Source: Puniceicoccales bacterium (GTDB lineage: Bacteria > Verrucomicrobiota > Verrucomicrobiia > Opitutales > JAIRLM01). Taken from it: a stretch of 16,384 nt of DNA. The notes under the pieces are model-generated. The model searched no databases. It worked only from the letters and a program-made list of their open reading frames with translations, and was not told the DNA's origin. Positions 1 to 6,726 of the stretch are shown here, piece by piece. Both the position numbers and the translations under genes were made by a program. The stretch lies in NCBI GenBank assembly GCA_031281635.1, contig JAITFC010000031.1:1-16384 (forward strand), read 5' to 3'. Position 1 is the stretch's first letter; each line of letters starts with the position of its first letter.

Positions 1-581
1 GCTCGCACGTAGTCTTCATGCCAAATGCGCCGTGCATGCGGAGGCATTTGAATGGCCTCCGGGTAGCCGCCGCGGAAAGCCCGTGTGATGATTTCCATTC
101 TGCCGCTATTAGACTGTAAAAACGGAAATTCGCGGGCTCGCAGATAATGTAAAAAACGCGGTTTTTTCCCTTCGATTTCTCCCTGCGACATGGGCTTTAA
201 TTGAACGAATCCCGCCCGCCCCGCCAGTGATTCCCGCGTCGTCGGCAGGGAAAGGATGTCCGCCGAACCCGTCAAAATAAATTGACCACGGCGATTATTC
301 GCATCAACCGCAATTTTGATCGCAGAAATGAGCTGGGGAAGTTTTTGGATTTCATCAATGATCATCAACTCTCTGTTGTGGCACAGAAACTGCTGTGGAT
401 CCGCTTGCGCCGTCTGCAGTGCCTGGCTGTCATCGAGGGTGACATAGGTAGCTTTTTCTCCGGCGATAGCCTTCGCCAATGTGGTTTTTCCAACTTGTCG
501 CGCGCCCGACAGCAGCACCACCCGAAAGATCTGCAGATAATCGCCAATGACTTCCTCCTGCCAACGTCACACATACCTCAT
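1..581 (-). pseudogene. AAA ATPase, DUF4143-type, partial, early in-frame stop
   Basis: Partial gene running off the left edge. Read leftwards, the frame from 566 to 1 is fully open. It shows a Walker A P-loop (GARQVGKTT), a Walker B stretch (LMIIDEIQKLP), a sensor-like FILTGSAD, and then SLAGRAGFVQLKPMS. This is the usual order at the start of the AAA_14/DUF4143 family of predicted ATPases, which often accompany restriction or toxin-like loci or stand alone; their role is poorly known. The oddity is the N-terminus. In the P-loop frame the only ATG in the right place is at 581-579, and it is followed after three codons by TGA (569-567). Between that TGA and the P-loop the only start-like codons are CTG or GTG inside the first strand, which would delete the helix that normally precedes it. 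TGA is a normal stop in neighbouring genes. I therefore read this as a broken gene, or a gene with a sequencing error, rather than as recoding. The family call is good; the intactness is doubtful. Confidence 0.72.
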
Positions 582-834
582 GGAGGGAATTTGCCACGGG
601 CGGAAACTTAGTCAATAGGATTGCGCGAATTTCGTTCATAAGATTACGCAAAATTATTTAATTATGTCACTCAAGTTGCATCAGCGGCGAAAAATCAGTG
701 CCCAACCGGATAGCCCCCTGCCCCTTGTTGCGGATTCGCCATCGAAAGAGACCCCCTGACCACGCATCGGCAAATTGAGCTGCCAACGTGCAATAGATGC
801 CATTATTATTGGAGAAAGTCTTGAGCATCGGAGA
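582..834. other. Intergenic stretch, no supported gene
   Basis: About 250 bases between the ATPase gene and the first copy of the repeated element. The minus strand has an open frame whose last 56 codons (834 to 667) look mildly protein-like, ending in RLGTDFSPLMQLE. Its upstream part lies entirely inside the repeated element, so it cannot be an intact gene. It might be the 3' remnant of a gene cut off by arrival of the repeat array, or chance. No RNA gene or clear terminator was seen. Confidence 0.4.
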
Positions 835-957
835 TGTAGCAGAAAATTTTGGAATCGGCGAACGCCAAAGCAGCAATTGTCTGGTGTTATGCCTACATGG
901 TGAATCTTTTGTAATTCGCCGTTGACACATGCAGGCAAACGCGTAAAAATTTATACG
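835..957 (+). repeat. Upstream element copy A (123 bp) of paralogue array
   Basis: First full copy of a 123-bp element that sits immediately before each of two related membrane-protein genes. Aligned without gaps to copy B (1574-1696) it differs at six positions, about 95% identity. That is much higher than the identity of the proteins that follow. It begins with TGTAGCAGAAAATTTTGGAA and ends at the base before the ATG. It contains a promoter (separate entry). There is also a weak inverted repeat (AATCG near the left end, with CGATT in copy B and CAATT in copy A) around a GGC/GCC mini-stem. The element is part of the duplicated unit: unit spacing is 739 bp from A to B and 681 bp from B to the remnant C. 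Confidence 0.9.
922..950 (+). promoter_or_regulatory. Promoter inside element copy A
   Basis: A perfect -35 box TTGACA (922-927), a 17-base spacer and an AAAAAT -10 box (945-950, four of six consensus bases). A start of transcription about seven bases downstream would fall at the ATG at 958, so the mRNA would have little or no leader. No Shine-Dalgarno sequence precedes the ATG. The same arrangement is repeated in copy B. Confidence 0.55.
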
Positions 958-1566
958 ATGTTGGAGAATGTGAAACCCCTTGCATATGATGGTCCGTTTG
1001 TGAATCTGGGAGATCCATCGGAAAAAACTACTGAATTCCTGACAAAACATAAAACAGGCATCATAATCGGTTTATGTATTTCCATCGGAGCGCTTATGTT
1101 TTTCGGGGCAGTGATTGCTACCGGTGGATTTGCTATTATTCCTTCGGTTGCCGTGCTTTTGGGATGGATAGGCGGCGTGGGTGGTGGCGGTGGAGTGCTT
1201 ATGCTTTGGGTATTTGTCGGGGTCGTCCGTCGAGTATATATTAACCGCTATGAAATGGGTTACACAGTAAATATTATGATAGAAATAATACTCAAAATTC
1301 CGGCCGAGCGATTGTTGGCAAATTTCCGTGAAATATTACAAGAAATACTTACGAGAGCGATAAGGAAAGATGGATGTTGTCCGTACAATCCCGGTGAAAT
1401 CTCTGATATGACGAATCCATCAAACACCGAAGAACAATTGCGTTCACGTTTTATAAGTATTACCAAAAAATTTCCCTATTATTCAGAGCGGGCTTTTAAA
1501 AAAATGGGTTATTGGCCTAAGCCAGAAGTTTACCCGTTACCGCTTCCCGATGACTGTATTCGGTGA
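958..1566 (+). CDS. Small membrane protein with two-lobed hydrophobic domain, paralogue 1
   Basis: Protein of 202 residues with no family I can name. A polar N-terminus (1-33) is followed by one continuous hydrophobic block (about 34-90). The block holds two membrane-spanning lobes joined by AVIATGGFAIIPS, with a glycine-rich start to the end of the second lobe (GGVGGGGGV). A mostly helical, charged C-terminal half ends in a proline-rich tail. The two-lobed hydrophobic domain in a small protein resembles chlamydial inclusion-membrane (Inc) proteins, but this is a shape similarity only. I chose the ATG at 958 over an in-frame TTG at 922 because that TTG is the -35 box of the conserved promoter. 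The paralogue at 1697 shares IATGGF..IPS, the EILQ.IL segment and the C-terminal QLRSR/QMRSN...KKF/KEF pattern. No signal peptide distinct from the hydrophobic block is visible. Confidence 0.7.
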   Translation: MLENVKPLAYDGPFVNLGDPSEKTTEFLTKHKTGIIIGLCISIGALMFFGAVIATGGFAIIPSVAVLLGWIGGVGGGGGVLMLWVFVGVVRRVYINRYEMGYTVNIMIEIILKIPAERLLANFREILQEILTRAIRKDGCCPYNPGEISDMTNPSNTEEQLRSRFISITKKFPYYSERAFKKMGYWPKPEVYPLPLPDDCIR

Positions 1567-1573
1567 CGCGCTC

Positions 1574-1696
1574 TGTAGCAGAAAATTTTGGAATCGGCGA
1601 ACGCCAAAGCAGCGATTGTCTGGTGTTATGCCTATATGGTGAGTCTTTTGTAATTTGCCGTTGACACATGCAGGCAAACGAGTAAAAATTTATAGG
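1574..1696 (+). repeat. Upstream element copy B (123 bp) of paralogue array
   Basis: Second full copy of the 123-bp element, starting eight bases after the stop of paralogue 1 and ending at the base before the ATG of paralogue 2. Six substitutions and no gaps separate it from copy A. The -35 box, the spacer length and the -10 box are all kept. Placement between the two genes makes the array a direct tandem duplication of [element + gene]. Confidence 0.9.
1661..1689 (+). promoter_or_regulatory. Promoter inside element copy B
   Basis: TTGACA (1661-1666), a 17-base spacer and AAAAAT (1684-1689), identical in layout to copy A. The predicted start of transcription lies at or a base or two before the ATG at 1697, again suggesting a leaderless message. 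Confidence 0.55.
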
Positions 1697-2258
1697 ATGA
1701 GTGTAGAATCAGCTACTGCCATTCCACCGTGCTCGGGTGCACCTCCGTCGAAAGTCCCCCAATCTGAGATGACTAGTGTGTCACGCCTTGTAACTGTAAT
1801 CTGCGTTGTGATCGTATGTCTTGCGTTTGCGGGAGCGGCGATTGCCACCGGTGGATTTTCCGCTATTCCGTCGGCTGTTGCGCTTTTGACATGGATGGGC
1901 ATTCCCAGCATTGGGGGTGCGTGTCTAGTTCTGTATATTTTTGATAAGAATAATCAATATGCTGCAGAGTATGAACGCGCTATTAGAATAAATATTATAA
2001 CTGCGATAACAGCAAGAATTCAGGACGATCAATTGCCGGAATATTTTTATGAAATATTACAGATAATACTTGAAAATCACCACTACTATGATGCAACAAA
2101 ACAGAGCTAGACAAATGCGTTCCAATCTCATGAAATTATGCAAAGAATTTTCTATTGATGCGGAGGACTTTTCTAAAGGAAAAGGTCTCTGGCCTGTTCT
2201 AGTTGATCCGGAAGCACCGGAAGAACTAGCAGAACATCGCGCGGATGTTGTACTGTAG
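1697..2258 (+). pseudogene. Small membrane protein, paralogue 2, frameshifted
   Basis: Tandem paralogue of the gene at 958. The first frame gives 137 residues to a TAG at 2108-2110. It has a proline-rich polar N-terminus (1-30), then a two-lobed hydrophobic block (about 31-82) with IATGGFSAIPS at the turn, then a helical stretch with EILQIIL. Homology then continues in the next frame, which stays open to 2258. RARQMRSNLMKLCKEF there lines up with EEQLRSRFISITKKF of paralogue 1, and the tail KGLWPVLVDPEAPEE with GYWPKPEVYPLPLPDD. Skipping one A in the four-A run 2098-2101 joins the two parts into a protein of about 186 residues. So the gene is probably broken by one extra base, unless this is a sequencing error or slippage in the A run. 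The function is unknown. The start at 1697 mirrors that of paralogue 1. Confidence 0.65.
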
Positions 2259-2298
2259 CAGAAAATTTTGGAATCTACGGGTACGGCAGCGATTGTCT
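2255..2298 (+). repeat. Remnant copy C of the upstream element
   Basis: The first 21 bases match the start of copies A and B exactly. After about 11 unrelated bases (14 in A/B) the 13-base GCAGCGATTGTCT of copy B recurs, and then similarity ends. The promoter half is absent. It overlaps the last four bases of the frameshifted paralogue. It marks the right border of the duplicated array and lies about 120 bases before gyrB. Confidence 0.75.
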
Positions 2299-2318
2299 AG
2301 ACAACGCGGTGCAAAGCC

Positions 2319-2343
2319 AAAAAAAATTCCCGGCTTGACCGGG
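2319..2343 (-). terminator. Possible leftward terminator upstream of gyrB
   Basis: Read on the minus strand: a five-base-pair GC stem (CCCGG/CCGGG) with a five-base loop, followed by AA and eight Ts. This is the shape of an intrinsic terminator, although the stem is short. No minus-strand gene needing it is visible. It could block antisense transcription into the array. Confidence 0.35.
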
Positions 2344-2370
2344 CACCCGATGTGGCCTAGAGACACAGTT

Positions 2371-2392
2371 GTGCGCCGAAAAAGCGGCGCAC
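2371..2392 (+). promoter_or_regulatory. Perfect hairpin in the gyrB leader
   Basis: GTGCGCCG and CGGCGCAC form a perfect eight-base-pair stem around the six-base loop AAAAAG, ending 15 to 27 bases before the candidate gyrB ATGs. No T run follows, so it is not an ordinary terminator. A weak promoter candidate just before it (TTGACC at 2335, 17-base spacer, TAGAGA) would put the mRNA 5' end right at the hairpin. A role in message stability or translation control is a guess. Confidence 0.45.
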
Positions 2393-2419
2393 GCTGGCAA
2401 TGTTTGCATGGGATTTCGC

Positions 2420-4915
2420 ATGGCTTCTGAAAACGGAAATGGTACAGGCGGAGACTATACCGCCGACAAAATACAAAAATTGGAGGGTCTGGAGGGCGTT
2501 CGACGGCGTCCGGACATGTACATCGGCGATACGCATGAGCGAGGGCTACACCACTGCATCTTTGAGATCGTCGACAACTGCATCGATGAGGCGCTGGCGG
2601 GGTTCTGCCGGCTAATCACTGTCACGGTTCACAGCAACGGCTCCTGCTCCATCGCCGATGACGGCCGCGGAATCCCCGTCGACATACATCCGATTTATAG
2701 CATTCCTGCGCTGGAACTTGTTCTAACGAGCTTGCACGCGGGGGGGAAATTTGGGAAGGGGGCATACCAGGTTTCCGGAGGTTTGCATGGCGTTGGCGCC
2801 AAGTGCGTTAATGCGCTATCGGAACGTTTCGAGGTGGAGGTGCGCCGCGATGGAAAAATTCACCGCATGGAATTCTCCCGGGGAAAGGTTGTCGAAAAAC
2901 TGAAAATTATCGGCGAAGCGCAGACAACGGGAACGCAAATCACTTTTTTGCCGGATCCGGAAATTTTCCCGACGGCTGGGGAATTCCGCTACGAGTTGCT
3001 GGCTAAACGCTTGCGAGAATTGGCATTTTTAAATCCGGGCATTCGCATCGAGTTGCGCGACGAGAGGACGGACCGCGGCGAAAATTTCTATTTTGAATCG
3101 GGCATTGCGGAATATGTGAGCTTTCTCAACGCGGGGAAGAGTGCAATCCATGATAAACCCATCGTAATCAACGGTACGGCACCGGCAGACGGGTCCAAAG
3201 GAGATGGGCGCGTGACCGTTGACGTGGCCATCCAGTACAATGACAGCTATGCAGAACAAGTCTACTCCTATGCCAACTCGATCTTCAATGTGGAGGGCGG
3301 CACACACTTATCCGGATTCAGGACAGCCCTGACCCGTGCCCTCAACGCCTACGCGAAACAAAATAACCTCCTCAAGGAGAAGGACCCACCCATCACCGGC
3401 GACGATGTGCGAGAAGGTCTCACCGCCATCGTTTCCGTGAAAATTCCGGAGCCGCGCTTCGAGGGGCAGACAAAGACAAAACTGTCCAACGGCGAGGTAG
3501 ATGGCATTGTGCAAAAAATCGTCGGGGATTCGCTGAAATACATCTTGGAAACGACGCCGGCACTGGGAAAAAAAATTATTGAAAAGTGCGTCAATGCGGC
3601 ACGGGCCAGAGAGGCGGCGCGAAAGGCGCGTGAAACGGTGCGAAAAAGTGCCCTCAGCGGCGGTGGATTGCCAGGGAAATTGGCCGATTGTGCGGAAAAA
3701 GATCCGTCACTCTGCGAATTGTTTGTTGTCGAGGGCGATTCCGCCGGCGGCTCAGCCAAGCAGGGACGCAACAGAGCAACGCAGGCCATCCTCCCACTGC
3801 GCGGGAAAGTCATTAACGTCGAAAAGGCACGTTTGGATAAAGTCCTGAGTAACACAGAAATACGCACAATTATTACCGCATGTGGCACCGGAGTTGGCAA
3901 TTCCGACGACAGTTCTGCCTTCGACATTGGCCGCTGCCGCTACCACAAAATTATTATCATGTCCGACGCAGACGTCGATGGCGCACACATCCGCACGCTG
4001 CTGCTCACTTTCTTCTTCCGGCAAATGCGCGGACTCCTGGAACACGGCTACGTATACATTGCCCAGCCACCCCTTTACCGTATTAAACGCAAGCGGCAGG
4101 AACGCTATGTCCAGGACGACTCGGAAATGAATCGCATCCTCCTGGAGCTGGGCATGGAAGATCTGGTCCTGACACGTCTCGGCGATGGCCACCAGTTTTC
4201 CAGGGAAAATTTGGAAAAATTGGTGCAATGCGTCTGCAAAATGGAGACCTACGGCCAGGGCGTAAGGCGGCGTGGCTGTTCTCTTGGCGAATATTTGGAC
4301 CAGCGCCTGGAAAATTCCTTTGAATTGCCAAAGTACCTGGCAAAGGTGCGCATCGGCAACGAAGAGAGTTTCACATTTTTGGCCAATGACGATGCGCGAG
4401 CCGCATTTTATGCGGAACATGGCGTTGTGGAAGGAGGTGATCTCGGTGCCGTCAGTCAGGCCGTGGAATCCCATGGCGTGTTGCTGCGAAAACGCGTTCT
4501 CGTGGAAGAAATTTTCGAGGCCGGGTCGATGGCGGACTTACTGCGCGAGATGGCACAACTGAATCTGGACATAGGTCACTTTTCTCCCTCTGCGACAGTA
4601 CAATACATACTTGGAGATGGTACGGCAAAAGGTGCGAATTACCCCTTGCACAGCATTCTGGAATTGGCCGACGCGATCCGCAGCAACGGCCGACGCGGGC
4701 TCACAATTCAACGCTATAAGGGACTTGGCGAAATGAACGCATCCCAACTCTACGAAACCACCATGGATCCGATGCGCCGCAATTTACTGCGCGTATCCAT
4801 CGATGATGCGGCCCTCGCCGACGCAACATTTTCCATGCTCATGGGTGAAAACGTCGAGATTCGCCGCACATTTATCGAGGATAATGCGCTTAATGTGTGT
4901 TATTTGGACGTTTAA
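2420..4915 (+). CDS. gyrB: DNA gyrase subunit B
   Basis: ATPase subunit of DNA gyrase, the type II topoisomerase that puts negative supercoils into DNA together with GyrA. The protein is 831 residues. The GHKL ATPase domain shows E49/N53 in FEIVDNCIDEALAG and DDGRGIP at 80-86. Then come the transducer domain, the TOPRIM metal site (EGDSAGG from E438 and DADVDG from D516), and the C-terminal QRYKGLGEMN (from 764) with NLLRVSIDDA and MGENVEIRR typical of GyrB. A long insert lies between the TOPRIM part and the tail (about 545-720), as in many Gram-negative GyrB proteins. The start is uncertain: the ATG at 2420 has GGGA eight bases before it, another in-frame ATG is at 2408, and an upstream TTG at 2369 overlaps the leader hairpin and is unlikely. 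gyrA is not adjacent. ParE was considered but the C-terminus fits GyrB better. Confidence 0.96.
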   Translation: MASENGNGTGGDYTADKIQKLEGLEGVRRRPDMYIGDTHERGLHHCIFEIVDNCIDEALAGFCRLITVTVHSNGSCSIADDGRGIPVDIHPIYSIPALELVLTSLHAGGKFGKGAYQVSGGLHGVGAKCVNALSERFEVEVRRDGKIHRMEFSRGKVVEKLKIIGEAQTTGTQITFLPDPEIFPTAGEFRYELLAKRLRELAFLNPGIRIELRDERTDRGENFYFESGIAEYVSFLNAGKSAIHDKPIVINGTAPADGSKGDGRVTVDVAIQYNDSYAEQVYSYANSIFNVEGGTHLSGFRTALTRALNAYAKQNNLLKEKDPPITGDDVREGLTAIVSVKIPEPRFEGQTKTKLSNGEVDGIVQKIVGDSLKYILETTPALGKKIIEKCVNAARAREAARKARETVRKSALSGGGLPGKLADCAEKDPSLCELFVVEGDSAGGSAKQGRNRATQAILPLRGKVINVEKARLDKVLSNTEIRTIITACGTGVGNSDDSSAFDIGRCRYHKIIIMSDADVDGAHIRTLLLTFFFRQMRGLLEHGYVYIAQPPLYRIKRKRQERYVQDDSEMNRILLELGMEDLVLTRLGDGHQFSRENLEKLVQCVCKMETYGQGVRRRGCSLGEYLDQRLENSFELPKYLAKVRIGNEESFTFLANDDARAAFYAEHGVVEGGDLGAVSQAVESHGVLLRKRVLVEEIFEAGSMADLLREMAQLNLDIGHFSPSATVQYILGDGTAKGANYPLHSILELADAIRSNGRRGLTIQRYKGLGEMNASQLYETTMDPMRRNLLRVSIDDAALADATFSMLMGENVEIRRTFIEDNALNVCYLDV

Positions 4916-5151
4916 ATCAGCGTTTTGGAACGGAGGTAATTCCCCCTGTCGCACTAGAACTACTTGCCGAGGCATAAATTGTGGCGGGATTGGAATAATC
5001 TTGCCTGGCGGCTCCGAGTTATAACATCCTTCCAGGGCGCCAATGGAACTCAGCAGCTTTGCGGAATTTCGTACACAAAAAATCGGGCTGCCCGCGAAAA
5101 ATCGACTGGCATTGTCACGATCGTGGACGACGTTCCGGGCGGCAACACTCT
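4916..5151. other. Convergent intergenic stretch, nothing recognised
   Basis: The 236 bases between the converging gyrB and ftsL genes contain short open frames on both strands (for example 4964-5158 on the plus strand and an unstarted minus frame running into gyrB). None has a convincing start or family. No tRNA, tmRNA, SRP RNA or RNase P signature was found. There is a partial inverted repeat (CCTGG/CCAGG around 5005-5036) but no T run that would make it a clear terminator. Confidence 0.4.
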
Positions 5152-5535
5152 CTACTGAATTGTCAGAATTTCCCCTGCGAGGTCACGGCCAATGTTGGTT
5201 TGCGCCGTGCGTTCGTAGACATTGCGCAGCTCTCCTTGGGATACAATGACGAGATGTTCCCTCGATGGTTGGGATAGACTTGCCGATGCGTATTTTTGTA
5301 AATACGTTGGCGTATGTAAGTTAGCAATTCTAGCCCGCAGAAGGGCACAGCGCCGAGTTAGCCGGACATTTTCCGCTTCAAGTGCCGATAACTCATGGCC
5401 CACGCGAATGGACTGCTGCCCATACCAAATGCGACCGAACCCCCCAGAAATAGCACCGAGCGAAAGAATTGCGAGCACGTACATCAGCCGCGCACCCGCA
5501 TGGGACAACCGCCAAACCTTTCGTCCGCTCGCCAT
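5152..5535 (-). CDS. ftsL: Cell division protein FtsL-like
   Basis: Small bitopic membrane protein of 127 residues. The basic N-terminus (MASGRKVWRLSHAGAR) is followed by one membrane segment at about 17-38 and then a leucine/alanine-rich, coiled-coil-prone periplasmic part (ELSALEAENVRLTRRCALLRARIANL). This layout, and its position directly after rsmH with only three bases between stop and start, match FtsL, which joins FtsB and FtsQ in the divisome. FtsL sequences are poorly conserved, so the call leans on layout and gene order. In other bacteria ftsI follows; here gyrB converges instead. No Shine-Dalgarno site of its own is visible, so translation is probably coupled to rsmH. Confidence 0.72.
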   Translation of the reverse strand: MASGRKVWRLSHAGARLMYVLAILSLGAISGGFGRIWYGQQSIRVGHELSALEAENVRLTRRCALLRARIANLHTPTYLQKYASASLSQPSREHLVIVSQGELRNVYERTAQTNIGRDLAGEILTIQ

Positions 5536-5538
5536 CGT

Positions 5539-6477
5539 TCAGTCACCGCCTCCCAGAAATTCTTCCTCGCCCTTCCGAAAAAGTCGTAATTTTGCTGACC
5601 GACTGCGTGGATTTCGCAAAATCTCCTCCACATCCGGCACGATCGGTTTATCCACAAGTAATTGCCCGCGAGCTACGCGCTCATCCGCCGTCCGGCTATC
5701 AAATTGATCCACCGGAAGTCCGCTCCACTCGCGAAAATATTGTTTCACGATGCGATCTTCCAAAGAATGAAAGGAAATTACTGCCAGTACACCGCCCACT
5801 TCCAGAGCTGCAAACGCCTTAGGAAGAGCCTCTTTCAACGCATTTAATTCCCCATTCACGGCGATGCGGATGCCCTGAAATGCTCTCGTTGCCGGATCAA
5901 TTTTTGTGCGATAACTAGTTGGCAACACGCGGCGCACCAACTCAGCAAATGATCCCGTGCGCGACAACTTCCCGGTCCCGCGTGCCGCTTCGATGGCGTC
6001 CACAATTTTCTTCCACAGAGGCTCTTCGCCATAATTGCGAATGGCCTCAATCAGCTCCGAACGCGATTCCGTTTCCAGAAATTCTTCCGCAGTTCGTCCG
6101 CAGCTCCTATCCATCCGCATGTCCATGGGACCGTCAAGGCGAAAAGAAAATCCGCGCTCGCCATTCTCTAACTGATCCGATGAAACGCCCAGATCCAGTA
6201 AAATTCCGTCGAAATTTCTTTGCGGAAGTTTATCCAGCGTGACAAAATTTCCGTGATAAATGTGCGCGCGGTCCGCGGGCAATGAGATCCGCGCCCGTTC
6301 AATTGCTGCAGCATCCGCATCCATTGCCCAAAGTTTGGCGTTGGGAAATGTCTCCAAAATTGCCCTGCTGTGTCCGCCCCCGCCCAGCGTGCAATCGAGA
6401 AATGTGCGGCCGTCTGTCCGTCGAAATGCCTCTAAAATCGCCGAAACTAGTACCGGAATGTGAGTTGTTTCGCCCAT
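5539..6477 (-). CDS. rsmH: 16S rRNA (cytosine-1402-N4)-methyltransferase RsmH
   Basis: SAM-dependent methyltransferase (MraW) that adds the N4-methyl group to C1402 of 16S rRNA in the ribosomal P site. The protein is 312 residues, the usual length. Visible motifs are HIPVL at the N-terminus, the SAM loop DCTLGGGGHS (28-37), DGILLDLGVSSDQL, RGFSFR.DGPMDMRMD, the insert domain ending in FQGIRIAVNGEL, and VISFHSLEDRIVK near the C-terminus. The start at 6477 is favoured over upstream in-frame ATGs because GAGGAG lies six bases before it and MGETTHIPVL is the normal N-terminus. It is the first gene of a two-gene unit with ftsL. mraZ, which usually precedes it, is absent; tlyA diverges instead. Confidence 0.96.
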   Translation of the reverse strand: MGETTHIPVLVSAILEAFRRTDGRTFLDCTLGGGGHSRAILETFPNAKLWAMDADAAAIERARISLPADRAHIYHGNFVTLDKLPQRNFDGILLDLGVSSDQLENGERGFSFRLDGPMDMRMDRSCGRTAEEFLETESRSELIEAIRNYGEEPLWKKIVDAIEAARGTGKLSRTGSFAELVRRVLPTSYRTKIDPATRAFQGIRIAVNGELNALKEALPKAFAALEVGGVLAVISFHSLEDRIVKQYFREWSGLPVDQFDSRTADERVARGQLLVDKPIVPDVEEILRNPRSRSAKLRLFRKGEEEFLGGGD

Positions 6478-6499
6478 AGCCTGCTCCTCTTGGGCTGCC

Positions 6500-6527
6500 C
6501 GCATAGCAGGTTTGCGGCCGATGTCAA
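6500..6527 (-). promoter_or_regulatory. Second candidate rsmH promoter
   Basis: On the minus strand TTGACA (6527-6522), a 16-base spacer and TATGCG (6505-6500). It would give an mRNA with a leader of about 15 bases that still includes the GAGGAG ribosome site. The -10 box is weak (three of six). Confidence 0.3.
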
Positions 6528-6626
6528 AACTATAAAGCGCTGATACGCAAGACATTGGCCAAACAAAGTCCGCAACACTAACTGCCCAATTTTTCGCTAT
6601 CCTACACTCCACGACGACGTTGCATG

Positions 6627-6655
6627 ATTGAAAAGCTAATTTGCATTTTTGTCAA
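6627..6655 (-). promoter_or_regulatory. Candidate rsmH-ftsL promoter
   Basis: On the minus strand a perfect TTGACA (6655-6650), a 17-base spacer and TTCAAT (6632-6627, four of six). It faces away from a TTGACA on the plus strand at 6686, 30 bases off, so rsmH and tlyA appear to share a compact back-to-back promoter region. Confidence 0.5.
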
Positions 6656-6685
6656 ACAAATTCATAAAAATTTTTCATTTTTTCT

Positions 6686-6713
6686 TTGACAGACTTTTTT
6701 GTCATGATAGAAG
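6686..6713 (+). promoter_or_regulatory. Candidate tlyA promoter
   Basis: A perfect TTGACA (6686-6691) followed after 16 bases by TAGAAG (6708-6713), a weak -10 box. The start of transcription would lie only a few bases before the ATG at 6727, giving a very short leader without a Shine-Dalgarno site, as in the paralogue array. Confidence 0.35.
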
Positions 6714-6726
6714 CGCCGTTTTGCGA

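Noticed and set aside
567..569. TGA read as tryptophan or other recoding in the ATPase gene
   Set aside because: rsmH, tlyA, atpB, prlC, the MFS gene and rsmA all end on TGA at the expected length, and TGG is used for tryptophan throughout.
922..957. TTG at 922 as start of paralogue 1 (and the matching TTG at 1661), adding MTHAGKRVKIY
   Set aside because: That TTG is the first codon of a perfect -35 box with correct spacing to a -10 box; the ATG is the more likely start. The peptide is the same in both copies only because the DNA is.
667..1050. 127-codon minus-strand frame
   Set aside because: Its start lies antisense in paralogue 1 and it runs through the repeated element; at most its last 56 codons could be a gene remnant.
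3752..4474. 240-codon open frame on the minus strand
   Set aside because: Entirely antisense to the TOPRIM and insert regions of gyrB; no family, and gyrB is unambiguous.
4784..5180. Minus-strand frame open from the end of ftsL into gyrB, a possible ftsI remnant
   Set aside because: No start codon near ftsL, no penicillin-binding motif, and half of it is antisense to gyrB.
5222..5822. Overlapping plus-strand frames of 100-160 codons
   Set aside because: Antisense to ftsL and rsmH, which have strong motifs and coupling.
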